A stretch of DNA of 15,662 nt. Source: CAYJFX01 sp964370315 (GTDB lineage Bacteria; Spirochaetota; Spirochaetia; Treponematales; Treponemataceae). Shown in pieces: positions 7,515-13,773 of the stretch. The DNA lies in assembly GCA_964370315.1 (NCBI GenBank), contig CAYJIS010000046.1:1-15662 (forward strand), read 5' to 3'. Every line of letters starts with the position of its first letter. Position 1 is the first letter of the stretch. The notes beneath the pieces are model-generated. The model searched no databases. It was not told where the DNA came from and worked only from the letters and a program-made list of their open reading frames with translations. The position numbers and the translations under genes are program-made.

Positions 7515-8075
7515 ATGAACGACTTATATTCGGCCCTCGGTGTTTCAAAAACAGCCTCAGCCGATGAAATAAAAAAAGCATATCGCAAACTGGCTTTGCA
7601 GTATCACCCTGATAAAAATCCCGGAGATAAGGCAAGTGAAGATAAATTTAAGCAAATAAGTGCGGCGTATGCAGTTTTAGGCGATGAAACAAAAAAAAGC
7701 CAGTACGATATGTATGGGTCTGCAGATGCATATGCTCAAGCTCAGAGGGGATCTTATGATTCGTCGTATGGGCAAAATCCATTTGGGGATGATTTTTGGC
7801 AGTGGTATTCGCAAGCCGCTAGAGGCAATATGTATGGAAATAATCGATATACATATACATACACTACTAAACGAAAAGAAGAACCCCTTACAAGGTCTGA
7901 GCACTTTTTTTCCCTTTTGCGTAATGCGGGAATCTGCTTAGCAGGACTTTTTTTTATTCGATATTCACTGTTTTTTTTCTTTCCAATAGGGCCTATTTTG
8001 TGCGGGGCAGCTATAGTTAGCGGAGCTGTAGGAGCTATGAAAAATCTTAGAGGAATATTTAGCGCAAGTAAGTAA
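7515..8075 (+). CDS. Membrane-anchored DnaJ-domain protein
   Basis: The N-terminal 70 residues are a J-domain with the invariant HPD (31-33), which stimulates the ATPase of DnaK/Hsp70. A Gly/Tyr/Ser-rich linker (about 69-118) follows, then two hydrophobic stretches (about 137-157 and 158-176) likely to form a membrane hairpin. The cysteine-rich zinc finger and client-binding domains of full DnaJ are absent, so this is a short J-protein that probably recruits Hsp70 to the membrane. I chose the ATG at 7515 over a GTG at 7500 because the J-domain normally begins within a few residues of the start. No Shine-Dalgarno is present, in contrast to most genes here. The gene appears to be a single transcription unit ending at the hairpin just downstream. 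Confidence 0.88.
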   Translation: MNDLYSALGVSKTASADEIKKAYRKLALQYHPDKNPGDKASEDKFKQISAAYAVLGDETKKSQYDMYGSADAYAQAQRGSYDSSYGQNPFGDDFWQWYSQAARGNMYGNNRYTYTYTTKRKEEPLTRSEHFFSLLRNAGICLAGLFFIRYSLFFFFPIGPILCGAAIVSGAVGAMKNLRGIFSASK

Positions 8076-8080
8076 TTAAC

Positions 8081-8110
8081 AAAAAGGAAAATATTTTAAT
8101 TTTCCTTTTT
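8081..8110. terminator. Bidirectional intrinsic terminator between the DnaJ-like gene and infA
   Basis: AAAAAGGAAAAT (8081-8092) and ATTTTCCTTTTT (8099-8110) form a perfect 12-bp stem with a six-base loop. The stem ends in a T-run on either strand. It lies five bases after the DnaJ-like stop and downstream of the convergent infA, so it can end both transcripts. Confidence 0.75.
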
Positions 8111-8195
8111 GAATTTGCTACACATTGGCAAACAAAATAATATTTCACTAAAATTAAAAATAAATACTAGAAAATATGATGTGTGTAGTAAGGAT

Positions 8196-8219
8196 AATTA
8201 TTTTTCTCTGAAAATAATT
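8196..8219 (-). repeat. 9-bp hairpin enclosing the infA stop codon
   Basis: AATTATTTT (8196-8204) and AAAATAATT (8211-8219) are perfect inverted copies around a six-base loop. The infA stop codon (8198-8200) lies in one arm. The stem is A/T-only and could protect the mRNA 3' end, or be chance in AT-rich DNA. Confidence 0.3.
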
Positions 8220-8416
8220 CTTCCTCGATTTAAATCATATGGCGAAAGGGCCACTTTAACATGATCTCCAGGTACAATTCTAATGTAATGTTTTCGCATT
8301 TTCCCTGATAAATGAGCGAGTATTACATGTTTGTTTTGTAACTCCACTCTAAACATTGTGTTTGGTAAAGCTTCTTTTACAATACCTTCAACTTCAATTG
8401 CTTCTTCTTTAGCCAC
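8198..8416 (-). CDS. infA: Translation initiation factor IF-1
   Basis: IF-1 binds the A site of the 30S ribosomal subunit during initiation. The 72 residues match the family length. It is a single OB-fold with recognisable signatures VEGIVKEALPNTMFRVEL (9-26), HLSGKMRKHYIRI (35-47) and SPYDLNRGRI (58-67). The start codon is GTG at 8416, supported by GGAGG at 8421-8425; the ATG two bases upstream is out of frame. In many bacteria infA sits in a ribosomal protein cluster; here it stands alone, divergent from the DksA-like gene. The leader is predicted to be about 98 bases long and contains two hairpins, so expression may be controlled after transcription starts. Confidence 0.97.
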   Translation of the reverse strand: MAKEEAIEVEGIVKEALPNTMFRVELQNKHVILAHLSGKMRKHYIRIVPGDHVKVALSPYDLNRGRIIFREK

Positions 8417-8436
8417 ATTTCCTCCATGGGTTCTTA

Positions 8437-8459
8437 TTCTCGAGATTTTTCTTCGAGAA
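8437..8459 (-). repeat. Leader hairpin upstream of infA
   Basis: TTCTCGA (8437-8443) and TCGAGAA (8453-8459) form a 7-bp stem with a nine-base loop. On the infA mRNA it lies 11 bases before the Shine-Dalgarno. No T-run follows on either strand, so it is not a terminator; it may affect initiation or mRNA stability. Confidence 0.45.
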
Positions 8460-8463
8460 AGTG

Positions 8464-8504
8464 AAAAAAAGCATTAAAAATGTAAAAAAACATTTGCTTT
8501 TTTT
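8464..8504. repeat. AT-rich two-part hairpin in the infA leader and dksA promoter
   Basis: AAAAAAAGCA (8464-8473) pairs perfectly with TGCTTTTTTT (8495-8504), and inside it AATGT (8479-8483) pairs with ACATT (8490-8494). A five-base bulge is on one side and the loop is six A/T bases. On the infA transcript the structure ends in a U-run, like an intrinsic terminator, so it could act as an attenuator. Its right arm also covers the presumed -35 box of dksA. Confidence 0.45.
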
Positions 8505-8522
8505 TTAAATCACCTATATAAT
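8494..8522 (+). promoter_or_regulatory. Promoter of the dksA-like gene
   Basis: A perfect TATAAT (8517-8522) is preceded, after 17 bases, by TTGCTT (8494-8499), a partial -35 box. The predicted start is near 8529, giving a leader of about 37 bases with GGGAG at 8553-8557. The -10 box overlaps the opposing infA -10 box by two bases. Confidence 0.6.
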
Positions 8523-8549
8523 TTTAAGCAGAATGAGGATAATTGTCAA
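8521..8549 (-). promoter_or_regulatory. Promoter of infA
   Basis: Read on the minus strand there is a perfect TTGACA (8549-8544), a 17-base spacer and TAAAAT (8526-8521), five of six to consensus. This is the best sigma-70-type promoter in the window. The predicted start is near 8514. It overlaps the dksA promoter face to face. Confidence 0.65.
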
Positions 8550-8565
8550 CTAGGGAGAGAAAGAA

Positions 8566-8928
8566 ATGGAAAAAGAATTTACTGAAAAAATGCAAGGCTT
8601 ACTAGTTGAGTCTAAAGAAGAAATCATGGGAACTCTTATGCACAATAATGAAGACTTCCGTGAGATTGTTGAAGCTATGGAATCAAAGGATGTTGTAGAT
8701 ATAGCATCTGATGATATCGATAGAAAAATGCTTGAAGCTATAGGCTCTCAACAAATGAACCGATTAAGCTTAATTGATTCTGCTTTAGGAAGAATCGAAC
8801 AAGGAAAATACGGTCTTTGTATGAGATGCGGAAAACGAATCCCTGATGAAAGGCTTGAAGCTATTCCGTATGCAGTTTTGTGTATTGATTGCAAAACAAA
8901 CGATGAGAAACAAAAACGCTTTAGCTAA
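8566..8928 (+). CDS. dksA: DksA/TraR-family zinc-finger protein
   Basis: Members bind the secondary channel of RNA polymerase and modulate initiation, often together with ppGpp. The 120 residues contain a helical N-terminal part and a four-cysteine zinc finger: C85, C88, C106 and C109 with spacing C-x2-C-x17-C-x2-C. An acidic turn, ASDDID (47-52), lies where the coiled-coil tip of DksA carries its functional aspartates, although the exact DxxDxA pattern is not seen. The protein is shorter than E. coli DksA (151 residues) but within the family range. The start has GGGAG at 8553-8557. The gene is divergent from infA through overlapping promoters, and its end overlaps a terminator. Confidence 0.88.
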   Translation: MEKEFTEKMQGLLVESKEEIMGTLMHNNEDFREIVEAMESKDVVDIASDDIDRKMLEAIGSQQMNRLSLIDSALGRIEQGKYGLCMRCGKRIPDERLEAIPYAVLCIDCKTNDEKQKRFS

Positions 8929-8938
8929 AAAGTGTTTT
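8913..8938. terminator. Bidirectional terminator overlapping the dksA stop
   Basis: AAAACGCTTT (8913-8922) pairs with AAAGTGTTTT (8929-8938) with a single G-U wobble and a six-base loop. The loop ends with the dksA stop codon. It lies between convergent genes and ends in T-runs on both strands, so it probably also ends the opposing phosphatase operon. Confidence 0.6.
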
Positions 8939-8941
8939 GTA

Positions 8942-9793
8942 TTAAATCTCGCTACTACTCCATATACCTTTAGAAAGATGGTGTACGGAAGTGTAGCCTG
9001 AATCTTTTGCTGCTTGTAGGGCTTCTGTAAAATGGTCGGTTAAATGCTCGCTGGTATGACAATCAGAGCTAATCATCACTGGAACATTTTGTGATTTTAG
9101 TAGTGTTAAAAAATCCTTTGACGGATAGGGTTCTTTTAAGCCAACCCTTGTCATTCCACCTGTATTTATTTCAACAACCTTATTCGACTTTCCTAGTGCT
9201 TTTGCAGTTTCTTTTAATTCATTTCTGTACCAAGAATCATTTTCATCAAAAAAACGTAATTCCCCGTTTCTTTTTCTCACTAAATCTACGTGTCCTACTA
9301 TGTCAAAGTCGCATGTGTTGATCATGTCTCTTAAAAGACAAAAATATGTTTGAATAGCTTTTTTTGAATCTCCGTTAAAAAATTGTTCTACCCCTTTGTA
9401 AAACTCTGATGCAGGCCCATCAACTGTAAAGCATCCTTTTAGGGTTGTATCATCGTTTATTATGTAGTGAACACTTCCAATCATGTAGTCAATAGAATAA
9501 TCCTTATAGGCATTTTTATCGCTGTATGAAATAGGTGGTAAAAAATCGGCTTCTATACCAGAGAGAATCTCCATTTTTCCGGCATATTCTAATTTTAATT
9601 TTTCAATGTCATGAAAGTAGGTATCGTAATTTCTTGTATCCATATGCCAAAATGATGCAAAAGGATGGACCGTATGTGAAGAAAACCCAAGTACTTGTAG
9701 TCCCTGAGAATAAGCAGCCTTTGCCATGGTCTCGAGTGATTGTTCTCCGTCGCAAAATGTTGAATGTGTGTGATAATTATATCGATAATTCAT
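8942..9793 (-). CDS. hisK: PHP-family histidinol-phosphatase (HisJ/HisK type)
   Basis: PHP-type histidinol-phosphatases hydrolyse L-histidinol phosphate to L-histidinol in histidine synthesis, using a metal cluster. The metal-binding signatures are all visible: HTHS (8-11), H40, GIEADF (79-84), GSVHY (106-110), GHVD (167-170) and SSDCH (242-246). At 283 residues it has family length. The ATG at 9793 has AAGGAG (9801-9806) seven bases upstream. No other histidine genes are in the window. The gene lies 31 bases after the hybrid kinase, on the same strand and with no terminator between them, so it may be co-transcribed. It could alternatively be a PHP phosphatase with another substrate. Confidence 0.85.
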   Translation of the reverse strand: MNYRYNYHTHSTFCDGEQSLETMAKAAYSQGLQVLGFSSHTVHPFASFWHMDTRNYDTYFHDIEKLKLEYAGKMEILSGIEADFLPPISYSDKNAYKDYSIDYMIGSVHYIINDDTTLKGCFTVDGPASEFYKGVEQFFNGDSKKAIQTYFCLLRDMINTCDFDIVGHVDLVRKRNGELRFFDENDSWYRNELKETAKALGKSNKVVEINTGGMTRVGLKEPYPSKDFLTLLKSQNVPVMISSDCHTSEHLTDHFTEALQAAKDSGYTSVHHLSKGIWSSSEI

Positions 9794-9824
9794 TTGATAA
9801 CTCCTTGTAAATGTATTGTTTTGG

Positions 9825-11834
9825 TTATGGTTCTACAAACATAATAAAGTTTGTAAATATTTCATTAAATGTTTTTAATGCCATTTTTATAGTTTGTGTA
9901 TCTTTGTTTTTTCCTGCCCTTTCGATTACAGAACCAATTCGTGCAAGGTTTTCAAGTGATAGAGTTGCAGAACTTCCTTTAAGTGTATGTCCAATTGAAA
10001 TAAGGCTTATAAAATCTTTTGCTTTTAGAGCTTCTTGTGCTAGGTTTAAGAAATTTTGAGTTTGGCTTGTGTACTGTTGAATTAATTCTTTTCCAAGAGC
10101 TATGTCACCACCCACGGTATCCATAAAGTCTTTCCAGTCCCAAAAATCTTTTGTTTCAGTTTTACCTAAAAGCGTTTTTAAGGCAGTGTTTGCACTTGCT
10201 TTTGGATTGCTCCTATGTGTTTGCCCCGATAAGTATTTTGTGAGCATAACACCAACATCTTTACGTTTAAAGGGTTTTGTTAAAATATCATCCATCCCAT
10301 TTTCTTCAAATACATTAAACTCAGATATATCGGTTACGGCAGTACACGCAATAATTACACCTGTGAAACCTTTTTTGCGAGCCTCTGCACTCGCTTCTAA
10401 TCCTGATTTTATCGGCATTTGAATATCCATAAAAACGATATCAATATTAGAATTGTTCTCGATTATCTCTATCGCTTCTTGTCCATTCGACGCGGTAATT
10501 ACTTTTGTACGATACTGAGTAAGAAATGTTTGCATAAGTTTTTGATTTATGGGGTGATCTTCGGCAACTAAAACTGTTTTATTTTCAAAGTACACATTAT
10601 CTTCATCATTGGTTTCTAAATACGTATTTGGTAATTCTTCGAGTGAATCAATAATTCCAAAATCTGATGGAACATTAAAGTAGTTTGATAATAATGAGCT
10701 GAGTGAGGCGAGCTTTATTGGTTTATAAATATAGTTTTCAAAATATTTAATAATATTACTTTTTACATTTGTAGTTGCTTGTCCTTCACGAACCATTAAA
10801 AAGCATTTTGTATTCTTTAAAAAGGTATCTTTTCGAATAGCTGAACCAAGTTGCCATACATCAATATCATTTATTTGTGCATCGATAAAAACAATGGTAT
10901 ATGCAGTACCTTGCTGGGCCTTCTTTTTCATTCTCTGTAATGCTTTTTCGCCTGAAGATATACTATCAATATTTCCAAGTTTAAGAGTTTTTAACTTGGA
11001 ATGTAAACTTTTAAGTGATAATATCTGACTGTCTATAATGAGTATTGAAGTGTCTTCTGGTATATCGAATTGAGAAACAAGTTTTATTTTTTCTTCAATT
11101 AAAGCACGCGGCAATGTGTTTTCTGCAAGCGCAAGGGGTATCGAAAACCAGAAAAGAGATCCTTTTTCAATTTGAGACTTCATTCCTATTTTTCCACCCA
11201 TGGCAGAGACGAGGCTTTTTGAAATTGACAATCCTAACCCTGTTCCCCCGTATTTTCGTGTGGTAGAGGCATCAACTTGATAAAAGTCTGAAAATATTTT
11301 TTTTTGGCGGTCTTTTTTTATTCCAATTCCTGTGTCATTTACTTCAAAAAGCAACATTGTATTATTTAGTCTCTGTGATAGCTTTACGTAGATATATCCT
11401 TCATGGGTAAATTTTATGGCGTTTTTTATAAGATTAAGTAAAACTTGCTTTATGCGCGTTGGGTCTCCTATAATTCGAGTAGGGATTGTATAATCAATAT
11501 CAGTAATTATTTCCAGGTTTTTAGAATGTGCTTCTAATGATAATAGTTCTGAAATTTGTTCAGTAATTTCTACCGGATTAATCGGTATCTTTTCGATAGA
11601 AAATTTTCCGGAGTTTATTTTAGAAAGGTCAAGTAAGTCATTAACTAGTGCTAATAAAACATCAGCACTGAAACGCATTTGTTGGATATAATCTGATTGG
11701 TCGCTGGTTAATTTTGTTTCATTTAATAGTTCTAGAGAGCCACTAATTGTCTGTATTGGCGTACGTAATTCGTGAATGGTATTGGCTAAGAATTGCTCAT
11801 CAATTGCAAAATTGTTTTTTGATGACATCTCCAT
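9825..11834 (-). CDS. Soluble hybrid histidine kinase (HisKA-HATPase-REC-REC-HPt)
   Basis: This 669-residue kinase starts almost directly at the phospho-acceptor helix: HELRTP (21-26, His21), N-box LLNLIKNAI (132-140), DTGIG (167-171) and GGTGLGL (196-202). A first receiver-like domain (about 263-385) keeps D318 and K371 but has only one acidic pocket residue (D268, next residue Ser) and a Met where Thr/Ser is expected, so it looks partly degenerate. A second receiver (about 420-535) is intact: E425, D426, D470, T498, K520. The C-terminal HPt domain has IGHTLKGSS with His616. There is no sensor domain and no membrane helix, so input must come from a partner. It starts three bases after the upstream REC-STAS-REC gene, with AAGG upstream. 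The first ATG is preferred over the one at 11828 for spacing. Confidence 0.93.
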   Translation of the reverse strand: MEMSSKNNFAIDEQFLANTIHELRTPIQTISGSLELLNETKLTSDQSDYIQQMRFSADVLLALVNDLLDLSKINSGKFSIEKIPINPVEITEQISELLSLEAHSKNLEIITDIDYTIPTRIIGDPTRIKQVLLNLIKNAIKFTHEGYIYVKLSQRLNNTMLLFEVNDTGIGIKKDRQKKIFSDFYQVDASTTRKYGGTGLGLSISKSLVSAMGGKIGMKSQIEKGSLFWFSIPLALAENTLPRALIEEKIKLVSQFDIPEDTSILIIDSQILSLKSLHSKLKTLKLGNIDSISSGEKALQRMKKKAQQGTAYTIVFIDAQINDIDVWQLGSAIRKDTFLKNTKCFLMVREGQATTNVKSNIIKYFENYIYKPIKLASLSSLLSNYFNVPSDFGIIDSLEELPNTYLETNDEDNVYFENKTVLVAEDHPINQKLMQTFLTQYRTKVITASNGQEAIEIIENNSNIDIVFMDIQMPIKSGLEASAEARKKGFTGVIIACTAVTDISEFNVFEENGMDDILTKPFKRKDVGVMLTKYLSGQTHRSNPKASANTALKTLLGKTETKDFWDWKDFMDTVGGDIALGKELIQQYTSQTQNFLNLAQEALKAKDFISLISIGHTLKGSSATLSLENLARIGSVIERAGKNKDTQTIKMALKTFNEIFTNFIMFVEP

Positions 11835-11837
11835 GCA

Positions 11838-13082
11838 TTATGCCTTACCGTTTAGAACTTCTATTGCCTTGTTAATAATTGCCTCAGGTTTTAGTGGTTT
11901 TATGAGGTAGCTTTTTGCCCCTAAGCTTAAAGCTTGGACAACGGAAGCTTTTTGTGTTGCATTTGAATATACAATGACAGGGCTTTTATACTCTTTTGTT
12001 CGTAAGTTAATTAGTATGTCAAAGCCTGAAATCCCAGGCATAAAGACATCTAAAATAACTAAGTCGAAAACTTTTTTATTTGTGGCTGCTAAAAATTCTG
12101 CTCCTGAAGAGTATGATACAACATCTGCATTAATGCTTGCGAATACTTTTTCTAGCAAGGTTCGAACGACAGCATCATCATCTACTACTGCAAAGAGAAG
12201 CTTTTCAGTTTTTTCACCACTTTGATCTAAGACACCAGTTTCAGAGAAAAATCGCATTTCTACTAAACCTTCTCCAACATCTTCTGTTGCAGAGAGTATT
12301 TTGTCGGTTATAGTATCTGTAATATTTGTATCTTCATGTTCGTTAAGAAGTGCTGTAAGGACACCTGAAAGATCTGAAACAACTTCTAAGTCTCGATATT
12401 CTTCATGACCGCTGACAAAATCTCGTGTAAAAGGATCGAGCGATAATATTTTTATGTTTTTATGTTTAATCCTTTGATCACTTATGACATTGTTTAATAA
12501 GACTTCTAGGTTTGGAGAATCTACAAAGCTCAGTGTTAAATTTGTGAGCATTAACACAACTTTTGGAGTAGACAATTTATTGGCATCAATTAATTCGCTA
12601 ATCTTGTAGCGGATCATTGCCATTTTGTCGCGATTTAAACCTTGTGCTATTTCTATAAAAATAATGTTGTCATTCAAGTGTGTTTCCATTATACATGGAG
12701 TCGCATCAATTGACAGAGGTGTTTTTAGAACCCTGCCTATAGAATCAAAAAAGAAATCAAACTTTATGGGTCTATTAAAATACTTTATAACTTTGTAAGG
12801 TAATAATTGTGCAAGTAACTCAGGGCTTAATGCAGATCCTGTAATAATAATTGGTATTGAAACGGCATTCGGATTATCGCGTTTTTTTTGTAAGTAATCC
12901 ATAAGCTCTGTGAATGTGACCTGAAAGTCAATGATGATTAAGTCTGGTAAAATTGAAATGGTTTTTGTAAAAGCATCACGTCTACCGTTTGCAATCGAAA
13001 CATCTACACCAACGGTAGATAGCTTTTCTTTGAGATAGTCTCTAAAAAGAGGAGGTGCATCAATAATTAACACATGCTTCAT
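11838..13082 (-). CDS. REC-STAS-REC signalling protein
   Basis: The 414 residues contain a degenerate N-terminal receiver (1-125) with D8 and D52 but an Arg104-Pro105 in place of the usual Lys-Pro. A middle domain (about 130-245) resembles STAS, with the strand VVLMLTNLTLSFVDSPNLEVLL at about 175-196 and Ser189 at the position of the phosphorylatable STAS serine. The C-terminal receiver (about 295-414) is canonical: D301/D302, D345, S373, K395-P396. No DNA-binding or enzymatic output domain is present. It probably relays phosphate or switches a partner, perhaps the kinase encoded three bases downstream. Start: ATG at 13082 with AAGG about ten bases upstream. The STAS call is by fold pattern, not certain. 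Confidence 0.8.
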   Translation of the reverse strand: MKHVLIIDAPPLFRDYLKEKLSTVGVDVSIANGRRDAFTKTISILPDLIIIDFQVTFTELMDYLQKKRDNPNAVSIPIIITGSALSPELLAQLLPYKVIKYFNRPIKFDFFFDSIGRVLKTPLSIDATPCIMETHLNDNIIFIEIAQGLNRDKMAMIRYKISELIDANKLSTPKVVLMLTNLTLSFVDSPNLEVLLNNVISDQRIKHKNIKILSLDPFTRDFVSGHEEYRDLEVVSDLSGVLTALLNEHEDTNITDTITDKILSATEDVGEGLVEMRFFSETGVLDQSGEKTEKLLFAVVDDDAVVRTLLEKVFASINADVVSYSSGAEFLAATNKKVFDLVILDVFMPGISGFDILINLRTKEYKSPVIVYSNATQKASVVQALSLGAKSYLIKPLKPEAIINKAIEVLNGKA

Positions 13083-13103
13083 ATATACATCTTACCTTAA
13101 TTT

Positions 13104-13112
13104 TGTTATAAT
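13104..13112 (+). promoter_or_regulatory. Extended -10 promoter of the DJ-1-like gene
   Basis: TGTTATAAT ends seven bases before the ATG at 13120 (coordinates counted back from that ATG). A weak TATACA lies about 17 bases upstream as a possible -35. The predicted start falls at or one base before the ATG, so the mRNA would be leaderless. The 37-base gap is shared with the divergent REC-STAS-REC gene, so the two promoters must overlap. Confidence 0.55.
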
Positions 13113-13119
13113 TGCAAGT

Positions 13120-13707
13120 ATGAAAAACGCAATAATACTACTTGCAGACGGTTTCGAAGAAATGGAAGCTGTTTTACCGATTGATCTATTAAGACGCTCG
13201 GGTATGAACGTAGTGACTGTTAGCATGAATGACAGTCATTTAGTGCGAGGGTCGAGAAACATTGTGCTTGAAGCAAATCTTCTTGCAAACGATATTACAG
13301 ATGAATATATAAATACTAATACAATAGATGTTGTGTATTGTCCTGGTGGTATGGATGGAAGTAAAAATCTTTCTAAACATCCCTTAACAGAAAATCTTAT
13401 CCATAAGACTCTTGAAAAGGGCGGACTTGTTTGTTCTATATGTGCAGCATCGATAATTGTACTAGGACCTTTAGGCTTGCTTGATGGAAAAAAGTTCACC
13501 TGTTATCCTGGAATGGAAAAACAAACACAATATGCACCAAATGCAGATTTGTCACAACACAGTAATGATTTGGTTGTACAAGATGGAAGTATTATTACAT
13601 CACAAGGTCCTGGCACAGCCGCTCTTTTAGCCTTTAAAATAATTGAGGTTTTACTTGGAAAAGAAAAGAGTGAAAAAGTTCGAACAGAGTCCCTTTTTAC
13701 GGCTTAA
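13120..13707 (+). CDS. DJ-1/PfpI family protein (YajL/ThiJ-like)
   Basis: This 195-residue protein belongs to the DJ-1/PfpI superfamily. The start GFEEMEAVLPIDLLRRSG (11-28) carries the conserved glutamate (E16), and the nucleophile elbow ICAAS holds Cys108, equivalent to Cys106 of human DJ-1. The motifs YCPGG (73-77) and TSQGPGTA (160-167) complete the family pattern. Members are linked to oxidative-stress protection, glyoxalase or chaperone activity; which applies here cannot be read from sequence. The gene appears to be transcribed alone, has no Shine-Dalgarno, and its -10 box abuts the ATG. It is divergent from the signalling operon. Confidence 0.93.
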   Translation: MKNAIILLADGFEEMEAVLPIDLLRRSGMNVVTVSMNDSHLVRGSRNIVLEANLLANDITDEYINTNTIDVVYCPGGMDGSKNLSKHPLTENLIHKTLEKGGLVCSICAASIIVLGPLGLLDGKKFTCYPGMEKQTQYAPNADLSQHSNDLVVQDGSIITSQGPGTAALLAFKIIEVLLGKEKSEKVRTESLFTA

Positions 13708-13737
13708 GAATAAAAGAATTTATATACTCTATTTTAG

Positions 13738-13767
13738 TGAACAAAATGCATAAAAGTATGATATAAT
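13738..13767 (+). promoter_or_regulatory. Extended -10 promoter of the solute-binding-like gene
   Basis: TGATATAAT (13759-13767) contains a perfect TATAAT preceded by TG and one base; TGAACA (13738-13743) with an 18-base spacer is a partial -35. The -10 box ends six bases before the ATG, so the predicted transcription start is the A of the start codon. Confidence 0.6.
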
Positions 13768-13773
13768 AGTAGT

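Noticed and set aside
7677..7941. Open frames on both strands overlapping the DnaJ-like gene
   Set aside because: They are shadows of a repetitive Gly/Tyr/Ser-rich coding stretch, have no ribosome site and no recognisable domain.
8118..8188. CTACACA (8118-8124) and TGTGTAG (8182-8188) inverted copies
   Set aside because: Seven bases with a 57-base loop in AT-rich DNA are expected by chance; no link to a known element.
9091..9321. Plus-strand open frames across the phosphatase and kinase genes (here and at 9535-10059, 10102-10422, 11045-11266, 11974-12225)
   Set aside because: All are antisense to well-supported genes with conserved catalytic motifs, and none shows a domain or a Shine-Dalgarno that makes sense.
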